NCBI GenBank assembly: GCA_964455635.1
Contig: CAYVWX010000045.1
Coordinates: 1 to 16,419, forward strand
DNA length: 16,419 bases
From: B16-G9 sp964455635
GTDB taxonomy: Bacteria > Bacteroidota > Bacteroidia > Bacteroidales > F082
Reading direction: 5' to 3'
The position numbers and the translations under genes are program-made. Each line of letters starts with the position of its first letter. The first letter of the stretch is position 1. Of the stretch, positions 7,461 through 15,608 are shown piece after piece. The notes beneath the pieces were generated by a model. It had not been told where the DNA came from and searched no databases. It was given only the letters and a program-made list of their open reading frames with translations.

Positions 7461-10211
7461 ATGTCCAAGAAAAAGTATGTTTATCTGTTTGGCGACAAAA
7501 AAGCCGATGGTAACACAAAAATGAAAAATTTGCTGGGTGGCAAAGGTGCCAACCTTGCTGAGATGAGCTTAATAGGTGTTCCGGTTCCTCCGGGATTTAC
7601 CATCACCACCGAAATTTGTACCCTTTATAACGAAAAAGGACAAGATCATGTAGTTTCGTTGATTAAAGAGAATGTTGAAAAAGCCGTTGCTTTTGTTGAA
7701 GATATTATGGGCACCAAATTTGGTGACAAAGAAAACCCGTTGTTGGTATCGGTACGTTCGGGTGCCCGTGCTTCCATGCCCGGTATGATGGACACCGTTT
7801 TAAACCTCGGTATGAACGATGAAGCAGTGGAAGGCCTTGTTAAAAAAACAGGAAACGAGCGTTTTGCATGGGATTCGTATCGCCGGTTTGTACAAATGTA
7901 CGGCGATGTGGTTTTAGGCATGAAACCCGAATCGAAAGAGGCTGCCGACCCCTTTGAAATCATCATTGAAAAGATGAAAGAAAAAAGGAAAGTTGACCTG
8001 GATACCGATCTTACTGCCAAAGATTTAAAAGAGCTTGTAAAGCAATTTAAAGCTGCTGTTAAAAAACAAACCGGTCACGATTTCCCCGACAATCCGTGGG
8101 AGCAGTTATGGGGTGCCGTTATGGCTGTATTCGACAGCTGGATGAACGAGCGCGCCATTCTCTACCGTAAACTTAATAAAATTCCCGACGAATGGGGTAC
8201 GGCCGTTAATGTTCAGGCCATGGTGTTTGGTAACATGGGCGAAAGCTCGGCTACCGGTGTGGCTTTTACACGCGATGCGGCCACCGGCGAAAATATTTTT
8301 AACGGCGAATATCTTATCAATGCACAAGGCGAAGATGTTGTTGCCGGTATTCGCACACCTCAGCAAATTACCCTTGAAGGTTCACACCGTTGGGCTGCCT
8401 TACAAGGCATTCCCGAAGAAGAAAGAGCTGCCAAATATCCGTCGTTGGAAGAAACCATGCCTGAACTTTACAAAGAACTTGATGAGGTGCAGGAAAAACT
8501 GGAAAAGCACTATCGCGATATGCAGGACCTTGAGTTTACCATTCAGGAAGGCAAATTATGGCTTTTGCAAACCCGTAACGGAAAACGTACCGGACAAGCT
8601 ATGGTAAAAATGGCATTGGATATGCTTCGCGAAAAACTCATCACCAAAGATGAAGCCATTATGCGCGTTGAACCCGAAAAACTGGACGAATTGTTACACC
8701 CTGTTTTTGATACCGCTGCGCTGAAAAAAGTAAAAGTTATGACCAAAGGGCTGCCGGCCTCACCGGGTGCCTCTTCCGGTCAAATTGTTTTTCATGCCGA
8801 TGAAGCTGAAAAATGGGCCGCCGACGGCAAAAAAGTTATTTTGGTTCGCATCGAAACCTCTCCCGAAGATTTAAAAGGGATGAACGTTGCCGAAGGTATT
8901 CTTACCCAACGTGGCGGGATGACGTCTCATGCTGCTGTTGTTGCCCGTGGAATGGGTAAAACATGCGTTTCGGGAGCCGGACAAATTGAAATTGATTACA
9001 AAGCCCGCACCATCGAGATGGGGGGTAAAAAATACAAAGAAGGCGACTATATATCTTTAAACGGCTCTACCGGAGAAGTTTATGACGGCCAAATTAAAAC
9101 CATGGAAGCCGGTTTAAGTGGCGATTTCGGCGAACTGATGAAACTGGCTGATAAAAAAGCTAAATTGTATGTTCGTACAAATGCCGACACACCCCATGAT
9201 GCCCAGGTTGCCCGCGACTTTGGTGCTAAAGGTATCGGCCTCTGTCGTACAGAGCATATGTTTTTTGGCGGTGATAAAATTATTGCCATGCGCGAAATGA
9301 TTTTGGCTGAAGATGAAGCCGGACGCCGTGCTGCCCTCGACAGATTATTACCCATCCAACGTACCGACTTTGAAGGAATTTTTGAAGCTATGCAGGGATT
9401 GCCCGTGACGGTTCGCTTGCTTGACCCGCCGTTGCACGAATTTGTCCCCCACGACGACAAAGGTCAAAAGGAGATGGCCAAAGTGATGGGCGTTGATGTT
9501 AAAGTTATCAAACATAAAGTGGAAGACCTTTCGGAATTTAACCCCATGCTCGGACACAGGGGCTGCCGCCTGGGAAACACCTATCCCGAGATTACCGAAA
9601 TGCAGGCCAGAGCCATTATTGAAGCTGCCCTGAACCTGAAAGAAAAAGGAATTAAAACTTATCCCGAAATAATGATCCCTCTTACAGGTACGCTGGCAGA
9701 AATGAAAATGCAGGAGGACATTGTAAGAACCACCATTACCAAAGTATTTGAAGAGAGAGGTCAAAAAATAGATTATCTTGTTGGAACCATGATCGAGATT
9801 CCACGTGCTGCTTTAACCGCAGATCAAATTGCAAAATCAGCCGAGTTTTTCTCATTCGGAACCAACGACCTTACCCAAATGACCTTCGGATACTCACGCG
9901 ATGATGCCGGTAAATTCCTGCCCATCTATATTGAAAAAGGTATTCTTAAAAACGATCCTTTCCAGGTTCTCGACCAGGAAGGTGTTGGACAACTTGTTGA
10001 AATGGCTGTTAAAAAAGGTAAAAAAACCCGTAAAAAAATTAAACTCGGTATTTGCGGTGAACATGGTGGCGAACCAAGCTCCATCGAATTTTGCCATCGC
10101 GCCGGTTTACATTACGTAAGTTGCTCACCTTTCCGTGTTCCTATAGCCCGTCTTGCTGCAGCACAGGCAAAAATAATGAACACACGCAGCTGGAAAAAAG
10201 CAAATAAGTAA
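7461..10211 (+). CDS. ppdK: Pyruvate, phosphate dikinase
   Basis: PPDK interconverts ATP, phosphate and pyruvate with AMP, pyrophosphate and phosphoenolpyruvate in the cytoplasm. In anaerobes it can run in the glycolytic direction using pyrophosphate or supply PEP for gluconeogenesis. The 916-residue protein shows all parts: N-terminal ATP-grasp domain with LLGGKGANLAEM (24-35) and VSVRSGARASMPGMMDT (96-112), the swinging phosphohistidine domain with GGMTSHAAVVARGMG (His490), and the C-terminal PEP/pyruvate barrel with GTNDLTQ (800-806) and the catalytic Cys865 in GICGEHGGEP. It is somewhat longer than the roughly 875-residue clostridial enzyme. It has its own likely promoter and a hairpin after the stop, and lies directly before pckA, which draws on the same PEP pool. 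Confidence 0.97.
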   Translation: MSKKKYVYLFGDKKADGNTKMKNLLGGKGANLAEMSLIGVPVPPGFTITTEICTLYNEKGQDHVVSLIKENVEKAVAFVEDIMGTKFGDKENPLLVSVRSGARASMPGMMDTVLNLGMNDEAVEGLVKKTGNERFAWDSYRRFVQMYGDVVLGMKPESKEAADPFEIIIEKMKEKRKVDLDTDLTAKDLKELVKQFKAAVKKQTGHDFPDNPWEQLWGAVMAVFDSWMNERAILYRKLNKIPDEWGTAVNVQAMVFGNMGESSATGVAFTRDAATGENIFNGEYLINAQGEDVVAGIRTPQQITLEGSHRWAALQGIPEEERAAKYPSLEETMPELYKELDEVQEKLEKHYRDMQDLEFTIQEGKLWLLQTRNGKRTGQAMVKMALDMLREKLITKDEAIMRVEPEKLDELLHPVFDTAALKKVKVMTKGLPASPGASSGQIVFHADEAEKWAADGKKVILVRIETSPEDLKGMNVAEGILTQRGGMTSHAAVVARGMGKTCVSGAGQIEIDYKARTIEMGGKKYKEGDYISLNGSTGEVYDGQIKTMEAGLSGDFGELMKLADKKAKLYVRTNADTPHDAQVARDFGAKGIGLCRTEHMFFGGDKIIAMREMILAEDEAGRRAALDRLLPIQRTDFEGIFEAMQGLPVTVRLLDPPLHEFVPHDDKGQKEMAKVMGVDVKVIKHKVEDLSEFNPMLGHRGCRLGNTYPEITEMQARAIIEAALNLKEKGIKTYPEIMIPLTGTLAEMKMQEDIVRTTITKVFEERGQKIDYLVGTMIEIPRAALTADQIAKSAEFFSFGTNDLTQMTFGYSRDDAGKFLPIYIEKGILKNDPFQVLDQEGVGQLVEMAVKKGKKTRKKIKLGICGEHGGEPSSIEFCHRAGLHYVSCSPFRVPIARLAAAQAKIMNTRSWKKANK

Positions 10212-10232
10212 AAATAAAACCAAATCAAATTA

Positions 10233-10270
10233 AGCCATCCGAAACAAAAACCGGATGGCTAATTTGTTTT
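10233..10270 (+). terminator. Hairpin terminator after ppdK
   Basis: A perfect 9-bp stem (AGCCATCCG 10233-10241, CGGATGGCT 10252-10260) has a 10-base loop and is followed by AATTTGTTTT. The T-tract is interrupted, so termination may be partial and some transcripts may continue into pckA. Confidence 0.7.
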
Positions 10271-10321
10271 AAACATATAAAAAAATAATTTCCCTTAATA
10301 TCAAACCCTAAAAAATTTATT

Positions 10322-11959
10322 ATGGCAAAGGATTTAAATAAAATTAAAGAAGCCCTTAAAAGTTACGGTATTTCCGAAACCAAAGAGCTCCACTACAACC
10401 TGTCGTATGACGAATTGTACGAACACGAACTCGACCCAAACAACGAAGGCTATGCAAAAGGTGTTTTAACCGATACCGGAGCCGTAGCTGTTGATACGGG
10501 TATTTTTACCGGACGTTCACCCAAAGATAAATACATTGTTGACGAAGAGACATCGAGAGACAATATCTGGTGGAAAAACGAACAACGCAAATCATCCGAC
10601 AACAAACCTCTATCGGAAGAAAACTGGGAGTATCTTCATAAAATTAGTGCTGACCGTCTCAACGGAAGAAAACTTTACGTTCAGGATGGTTATGCCGGAG
10701 CCAACGAAAACACCCGCCTGCGCATCCGCGTGGTTACCGAAATTGCCTGGATGGCACACTTTGTAAAAAATATGTTTATCCGCCCCACGGAAGAAGAGCT
10801 TGAAAATTTTGAGCCCGATTTTGTTATGCTCAATGCCTGTCGCGCTACCAACCCCCGCTGGGAAGAGATGGGGATGAATTCGGAAGTTTATGCCGTATTT
10901 AACCTGAAAACAAAATTTGCTTTGGTGGGCGGAACATGGTACGGTGGCGAAATCAAAAAAGGTTTCTTCTCTATCATGAATTATTATCTGCCGTTACAAG
11001 GTATTGCTGCCATGCACTGCTCAGCCAACACCAGTAAAGACGGTAAAGATGTAGCTATTTTCTTCGGCCTTTCGGGAACCGGTAAAACAACCCTTTCGGC
11101 CGACCCTAAACGGCTCCTTATCGGCGACGACGAACATGGCTGGGATGATGACGGCGTTTTCAATTTCGAAGGCGGATGTTATGCAAAAGTAATCGACCTC
11201 GACCCTGAAAAAGAGCCCGATATATGGAAAGCCATCCGCAAAGATGCTTTGCTTGAAAATGTTGTGGTGGATAAAAATGGTCACATCGACTTTAAAGATG
11301 TATCAAAAACACAAAACACCCGCGTTTCATATCCTATCTATCACATCGATAACATTGTTAAGCCGGTATCGAAAGCCGGACACGCACAAAAAGTTATCTT
11401 CCTTACTGCTGATGCTTTTGGCGTTTTGCCTCCGGTTTCAAAACTTACCAAAGACCAGACTAAATACCACTTCTTAAGTGGCTATACGGCCAAGGTTGCC
11501 GGTACCGAAAGAGGTATTACCGAACCGGTTCCGTCATTTTCGGCAGGTTTCGGTGCTGCTTTCCTGTTACTGCACCCGACAAAGTATGCCGAAGAGCTGA
11601 TTAAGCGTATGGAACAAAACAATGCCGAAGCTTACCTGGTAAATACCGGTTGGATTGGCGGCCCTTACGGTGTTGGTAAAAGAATTGATTTGCCTACTAC
11701 CCGTGCCATTATCGATGCAATTCTTGACGGAAGCCTTGATGTTGCCGAATATGAAAACCTGCAGTTTTTTAATCTGGCTATTCCCAAAGCACTCAAAGGA
11801 ATCGACAGCAAAGTGTTTAATCCGCGCAACCTGTGGGACGACCCGGCTAAGTGGGATGCACAAGCTAAAAAGCTTGCCAAAAAATTCATCGACAACTTTG
11901 AAAGCTTTACCGACAACGAAGAAGGCAAACGCCTTGTTGCCGCAGGCCCTCAGTTGTAA
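10322..11959 (+). CDS. pckA: ATP-dependent phosphoenolpyruvate carboxykinase
   Basis: PckA catalyses oxaloacetate + ATP to PEP + CO2 + ADP, and in many succinate- or propionate-forming Bacteroidota works in reverse to fix CO2 and make ATP. The 545-residue product matches the ATP-using class in length and motifs: FTGRSPKDKY (62-71, with the substrate-binding Arg65), the P-loop GLSGTGKTT (249-257) and the metal-binding GDDEHGWDDDGVF (268-280). The GTP-using class has a different P-loop and is excluded. It starts 110 bases after ppdK; a weak promoter candidate (TTTG 10263-10266, 19 bases, TAATTTCC 10286-10293) lies in the gap. A strong terminator follows. Pairing with ppdK places two enzymes of the PEP/pyruvate/oxaloacetate node together. 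Confidence 0.97.
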   Translation: MAKDLNKIKEALKSYGISETKELHYNLSYDELYEHELDPNNEGYAKGVLTDTGAVAVDTGIFTGRSPKDKYIVDEETSRDNIWWKNEQRKSSDNKPLSEENWEYLHKISADRLNGRKLYVQDGYAGANENTRLRIRVVTEIAWMAHFVKNMFIRPTEEELENFEPDFVMLNACRATNPRWEEMGMNSEVYAVFNLKTKFALVGGTWYGGEIKKGFFSIMNYYLPLQGIAAMHCSANTSKDGKDVAIFFGLSGTGKTTLSADPKRLLIGDDEHGWDDDGVFNFEGGCYAKVIDLDPEKEPDIWKAIRKDALLENVVVDKNGHIDFKDVSKTQNTRVSYPIYHIDNIVKPVSKAGHAQKVIFLTADAFGVLPPVSKLTKDQTKYHFLSGYTAKVAGTERGITEPVPSFSAGFGAAFLLLHPTKYAEELIKRMEQNNAEAYLVNTGWIGGPYGVGKRIDLPTTRAIIDAILDGSLDVAEYENLQFFNLAIPKALKGIDSKVFNPRNLWDDPAKWDAQAKKLAKKFIDNFESFTDNEEGKRLVAAGPQL

Positions 11960-11979
11960 TTTTACATTTTTGATTATTA

Positions 11980-12011
11980 AAAAACCTGCTCTCTTGGGAG
12001 CAGGTTTTTTT
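11980..12011 (+). terminator. Strong rho-independent terminator after pckA
   Basis: A perfect 10-bp stem (AAACCTGCTC 11982-11991, GAGCAGGTTT 11998-12007) with a 6-base loop runs into a T-tract reaching 12011. It lies 20 bases after the pckA stop and closes the long + strand block. Confidence 0.9.
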
Positions 12012-12060
12012 ATTGCCACAACACAAAGTCTTTACAAAAAGATAAAATGATTTTATAAAA

Positions 12061-12085
12061 TCGCAGGATAACAAATCCGGCTGAG
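12061..12085 (-). repeat. Degenerate REP-like hairpin unit, left of the transporter operon
   Basis: Read on the - strand this unit aligns with the intact unit at 15749-15774 at about 22 of 26 positions with one gap. The core GGATAACAAATCCG (12066-12079, + strand) differs at one base from GGATTACAAATCCG at 15697-15710. The stem is damaged by mismatches, so this looks like an old copy. Confidence 0.5.
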
Positions 12086-12107
12086 ATTTAAATACTCAAT
12101 CGGGTCT

Positions 12108-12331
12108 TTATGCATAAATAACTTCTTTTAGTATCCGAGGTCCAATATATGAACTCAGACCATTTCTTGTAACAATCTCAACCTTTTTATTTTTAAACAG
12201 ATTCTCAAGCATATCATATATAGTCATATAATTATTAAAGTTTTCTTTGTCCGAATCAAATTCAAGTAGAATATCAATATCACTTTTTTCTGCTGCTTAA
12301 TCTCTGATAATATATACTCTCTACTTGTCAT
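12108..12331 (-). pseudogene. Remnant of an MNT-type nucleotidyltransferase (antitoxin-like)
   Basis: On the - strand the frame ending at 12108 encodes AEKSDIDILLEF followed by a segment ending VEIVTRNGL...ILKEVIYA, which matches the C-terminal two-thirds of small MNT (minimal nucleotidyltransferase) proteins, usually the antitoxin of HEPN/MNT pairs. The SDIDILLEF segment supplies the DxD metal-binding aspartates. That frame has a TAA at 12297-12299 and no proper start. An ATG at 12331 opens a different frame with MTSREYILSEIKQQK, the kind of N-terminus these proteins have. The roughly 30 residues that normally join the halves, including the GS of the GSxxRG motif, are missing, and the halves are out of frame near the A6 run at 12284-12289. 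This points to an internal deletion plus frameshift. No HEPN partner is visible downstream. Confidence 0.75.
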
Positions 12332-12474
12332 ACATTAAGCATTTTAGTAAAAATACAATTATTTTCTGTTAATATGATTGAAAATCCGGTAAACTATCAT
12401 CTTCATTTTTAAATTACTATTGGCAGTGCGACTTGAATGAAACAACATTTTTATCGTTCAAAAAAAAACCAATG

Positions 12475-13968
12475 TCAGATTTTACTTTTTTTAAAGATCA
12501 ATTTCTTTTTCAGGTAAGGCACAAAAAGCGAAATAATTGCAAGCACGATAATAATCAGGCTTCCCGGCCGCGTAAAAAAATCGAACCAATGGCCTTTTAC
12601 CAACGACAGCCTGAGGTTTTCTTCTATCATTTTACCAAGGATAAGTCCCAACACAACAGGTGCTGTGGGAAAATCACCTCTTTTTAACAGCCATCCCATA
12701 ACGCCGAAAGCGATGCACACACCCACATCAAACACCGAGTTTTGAATAAAATAGCTGCCAATAAACGACAAAGCAAGAATGATGGGGTAGAGCAACGATT
12801 TTGGAGCAGCAATAATTTTAATCCAAAGTTTGTTACCCAACAAGCCCATAAAAAACATAAAGATATTGGCAAAAAACAGGCTCACAAAAATGCCATACAC
12901 CAAACCCGGTTCTTTGTTAAAAAGCTCCGGGCCGGGATTTAACTTATGAATCATCAGGGCGCCAAGCAACACAGCAGTAGAAGCACTACCCGGAATGCCG
13001 AGTGTTAACAAAGGAACCAAAGCACCCCCTACCGAACCGTTGTTTGCCGCTTCAGGTGCAGCAACTCCTTCCAGCGATCCTTTTCCAAATGCCTCGGGGT
13101 GTTTACTGGCGTTTTTCGCGCTGTCGTAGGCAATAAAGGTGGCAATGGTTCCGCCGGCACCCGGAATACAACCTACAAGCGTACCGATAACCGAAGAACG
13201 CAACATTACATTTTTAAGTTTTAGCAACTGCTTTACCGGCAGTGTTTTAGAGAGGTCAACGTGAGATTCCGTTTTCTGCTCTACATAATCCCCTTTTTCT
13301 AACCGGTAAAAAATTTCAGCAAGGGCAAAAAGGCCGATAAGTGCAGGAATGAACTCTATTCCCCCTTCGAGCCGGGGAATTCCCATGGAGAAACGGGAAA
13401 AGGGCAGTTGCATATCGAAGCCGATGGTAACGAGCAGGAGCCCGATTCCGGAAGAAATAAATCCCTTTAAAGGGCTTTTGCCTGCCAACGACGAAATAAT
13501 GGTAAGGCCAAACACGCCAAGGGCAAAATATTCGTACGACTGAAACGAAAGGGCAATTTTTGCCAAAGGAATAGAAAACAAAATAAGAATAACAGTCCCC
13601 ACAAGCCCTCCAACCGTAGAGGCTGTAAGCGATGTCATTAAAGCATAAAGCGGTTTCCCCTTTTTAGTGAGTTCATAACCGTCGAAAGTGGTTGCCACTG
13701 CTCCGGGGGTGCCCGGCGTATTAATGGCGATGGCCGTAACAGAGCCCCCGTAATTGGATGCCAGATAAACCGAAACCAACAGTACCAGGGCACTTATGGC
13801 ATCGAGGCCGAACGTAACCGGTAACATCAAGGCGACACCGATAGAGGGCGAAAGTCCCGGCAATACACCAATAACAATGCCGATAATAACACCCGTAATC
13901 ATCATTAAAACCGGCAAAAACTGCCCGAACTCATTCAATCCCATCCAAAGATTATTCAATATATCCAT
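12475..13968 (-). CDS. tctA: TctA-family large permease subunit of a tripartite tricarboxylate transporter
   Basis: The large membrane subunit of a TTT transporter, which moves carboxylates such as citrate across the inner membrane using an ion gradient and a periplasmic binding protein. The 497-residue product is very hydrophobic (about ten to twelve helices) and has the family landmarks: PGLSPSIGVALMLP (37-50), NTPGTPGAVATTFDGY (83-98), a second PGAGGTIA loop in the middle, and AAPEAANNGSVGGALVPLL followed by LGIPGSASTAVLLGAL. The two PG-rich loops reflect the internal duplication of the family. The frame is open to a TTG at 13992, which would overlap the upstream stop; the ATG at 13968, 8 bases after that stop, is preferred. 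It is translated after the fused TctC-TctB gene, so the two form a complete two-gene transporter. Substrate cannot be told from sequence. Confidence 0.9.
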   Translation of the reverse strand: MDILNNLWMGLNEFGQFLPVLMMITGVIIGIVIGVLPGLSPSIGVALMLPVTFGLDAISALVLLVSVYLASNYGGSVTAIAINTPGTPGAVATTFDGYELTKKGKPLYALMTSLTASTVGGLVGTVILILFSIPLAKIALSFQSYEYFALGVFGLTIISSLAGKSPLKGFISSGIGLLLVTIGFDMQLPFSRFSMGIPRLEGGIEFIPALIGLFALAEIFYRLEKGDYVEQKTESHVDLSKTLPVKQLLKLKNVMLRSSVIGTLVGCIPGAGGTIATFIAYDSAKNASKHPEAFGKGSLEGVAAPEAANNGSVGGALVPLLTLGIPGSASTAVLLGALMIHKLNPGPELFNKEPGLVYGIFVSLFFANIFMFFMGLLGNKLWIKIIAAPKSLLYPIILALSFIGSYFIQNSVFDVGVCIAFGVMGWLLKRGDFPTAPVVLGLILGKMIEENLRLSLVKGHWFDFFTRPGSLIIIVLAIISLFVPYLKKKLIFKKSKI

Positions 13969-13976
13969 CGCGATGT

Positions 13977-15482
13977 TTAAATAAACCACCAACCTTTTGG
14001 CAAGTCGATGTGTAAAAGTAAATTAAAAACGAGATAACTAACCAAAACAAACCCCAGCGAACCCGTCAGCATAGAAGCCGTTTTCCGGTATTTTAACAAA
14101 TACATTGCTGCCATAATAAAAAGCGGCGTGGTAACGTAATAGCCACCCCACTGCATCAACACCAGATAAGCCAACAACAGCGCAATAACCGCCAACACAA
14201 TTTTAACTTGAGGCTTTTCCCTGTCCGGCGTGCGATTTCTCTCTTTAAAGATGAGCAATACACAAAGCGCCACCAACAACACTATCCACAGTCTGGGAAT
14301 AAGTGCCGGACTTGTAATGTTTAAGGATGAGGGAATTATAAACAACGTGGTTTGATAGTAGATAAATAGCGAGAAGCTTATAATTCCTGAGGATATCCAC
14401 CGGGTGTAACCTGTTTTTTTTATATTGAACCGGTTTGTTAACAACAGCAAAAACAGTACTACAACAGCAATAAACAAAAAAACCAGTCCCGGTGGAAACG
14501 GACTTTTTTTAACATATTGAACCAACAATCCGGCTTTGTTCAAATAGTAGCGGGTTTCTTCTGCTTCGCGATAAATACGTTTGGTAAAAACCTTCTCACC
14601 TTCAAAATCGGAAAAAACATAGTTTTGTTTACAATACGATTTCCATTCGTCATCGTTTACAACCTTTTGAAGAACCGTTGAAATATATTCCGCTGCCTCT
14701 TTTGAAGTTCCTTTTTTTAATGCGAACCCACGCCACATCGACTCAATCAGGTTGTATCCCTGTTCTTTAAATGTAGGAACATCAGGTAGTGCCGACAGCC
14801 TTTTATTGCCTGCTACAGAAATAATGTTTAAGGCTGTTTTACCCTTGATGTCAGCAGGGTTGCCCACATATACGGCGGCTTCGTTGCGCATCAGAGCCAA
14901 AACCGATTGAGGCCCTGTTTTATAGTCAATCCATTTAGCATTTTTAATACCGAGGGTTTCCCACGTTTTTAAAGCCATAATATAATCGCGGCTGCCGGTT
15001 CCGGGGCCTATCCACACTTGTGGTTTTCCCGCAGATGCATCCTTCATAACATCTTTCAGCGAATAGAGATTTCTTTTCCGGTTGGCGATAATCGCCTCCG
15101 GGTCGGAAACCATGTTGGCAATAAACCGGAAATCGTTAAGGCTGACCTTGCTTTTGCTAACTATTAAAGTGGAAAGAAACGATTTTGTAACACCCAGCAG
15201 CGTGTATCCGTCGGCCTTGGCGTCCAGCACGTACTGCATGGCAACCACGCCCTGTGTGCCGGGCCTGTTTTCGACAACAAACGGGACTTTGCTGTATTTT
15301 TTAGTAATGGAAGCCACTTTTCTGGCCATAAAATCGATGGCGGAGCCTGGTTTTGAATGAACCACAATGGTAATTGGCCTGGCAGGATAAACAGAGCCCC
15401 TGCCAACTCCGAGGTACAGATAGCTTAAAAGACCTGTGTACAGTATTACCATCAAACCCGCGATATATTGCTTTTTGCTCAT
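13977..15482 (-). CDS. Fused TctC-like (Bug) binding protein and TctB-like membrane subunit
   Basis: A 501-residue protein joining two TTT subunits normally made separately. Numbering here is from the ATG at 15482; a TTG at 15491 would add three residues. An N-terminal hydrophobic segment (about 6-25) is a signal peptide or anchor. Residues about 32-320 are a Bug/TctC solute-binding domain: YPARPITIVVHSKPGSAIDFMAR, a VVENRPGTQG turn (69-78), DGYTLLG (91-97), an IGPGTGSRD loop (158-166) and LSALPDVPTFKEQGY (229-243). A helix at about 331-349 follows, then a TctB-like domain (about 358-501) with four hydrophobic segments, the SPALIPRLW turn (391-399) and a C-terminal VFNLLLHIDLPKG that matches the TctB ending. 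The additional helix would bring the chain from periplasm to cytoplasm so TctB can enter with its usual N-in topology (inference). tctA follows after 8 bases; no separate tctB or tctC exists in the window. Confidence 0.88.
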   Translation of the reverse strand: MSKKQYIAGLMVILYTGLLSYLYLGVGRGSVYPARPITIVVHSKPGSAIDFMARKVASITKKYSKVPFVVENRPGTQGVVAMQYVLDAKADGYTLLGVTKSFLSTLIVSKSKVSLNDFRFIANMVSDPEAIIANRKRNLYSLKDVMKDASAGKPQVWIGPGTGSRDYIMALKTWETLGIKNAKWIDYKTGPQSVLALMRNEAAVYVGNPADIKGKTALNIISVAGNKRLSALPDVPTFKEQGYNLIESMWRGFALKKGTSKEAAEYISTVLQKVVNDDEWKSYCKQNYVFSDFEGEKVFTKRIYREAEETRYYLNKAGLLVQYVKKSPFPPGLVFLFIAVVVLFLLLLTNRFNIKKTGYTRWISSGIISFSLFIYYQTTLFIIPSSLNITSPALIPRLWIVLLVALCVLLIFKERNRTPDREKPQVKIVLAVIALLLAYLVLMQWGGYYVTTPLFIMAAMYLLKYRKTASMLTGSLGFVLVSYLVFNLLLHIDLPKGWWFI

Positions 15483-15488
15483 GAATGA

Positions 15489-15496
15489 CAAAATTA
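15489..15496 (-). promoter_or_regulatory. -7 box close to the TctC-TctB start
   Basis: On the - strand TAATTTTG matches TAnnTTTG and ends only 6 bases before the ATG at 15482. If used, transcription would begin at or next to the start codon, giving a leaderless message. No TTTG lies at the -33 distance. A weaker alternative, TAATTTTC, is at 15535-15542. Confidence 0.35.
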
Positions 15497-15559
15497 ATTA
15501 AATAAGGGAATTGGTTGCGTTAAAAGAAGTCGTCGAAAATTAAGTTATTTTTAAGTTAC

Positions 15560-15597
15560 AAAAAAACCCGCCGGCTGAAAAATCAACCTAACGGGTT
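15560..15597 (-). terminator. Terminator-like hairpin upstream of the transporter operon
   Basis: On the - strand AACCCG (15597-15592) pairs with CGGGTT (15570-15565), with further partial pairing inside, and the stem runs into a T7 tract at 15566-15560. It lies 77 bases before the TctC-TctB ATG. It could end read-through from the S74 side or, if a promoter lies further upstream, act as an attenuator; the sequence does not decide this. Confidence 0.5.
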
Positions 15598-15608
15598 AGA
15601 ACTTTACG

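Larger units (their letters stand above)
12012..12474. other. Gene-poor interval with decayed remnants
   Basis: Between the pckA terminator and the tctA stop there is no intact gene. The interval contains a degenerate copy of the REP-like hairpin (12061-12085), a broken MNT nucleotidyltransferase (12108-12331, - strand) and about 140 bases of AT-rich sequence with no recognisable feature. No clear terminator hairpin for the transporter operon was found; only a T10 run lies shortly after the tctA stop on the - strand. Confidence 0.6.

Noticed and set aside
8209..8607. Overlapping + strand frame inside ppdK
   Set aside because: It is an alternate frame within a conserved ATP-grasp region; the overlapping ppdK frame explains the sequence.
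12012..12107. Search for a HEPN toxin partner of the MNT remnant
   Set aside because: No frame on the - strand after 12108 resembles a HEPN protein; the space contains a repeat copy and the pckA terminator.
12433..12687. Small + strand frame opposite the end of tctA
   Set aside because: It is a shadow of the tctA coding sequence with a low-complexity, charged translation.
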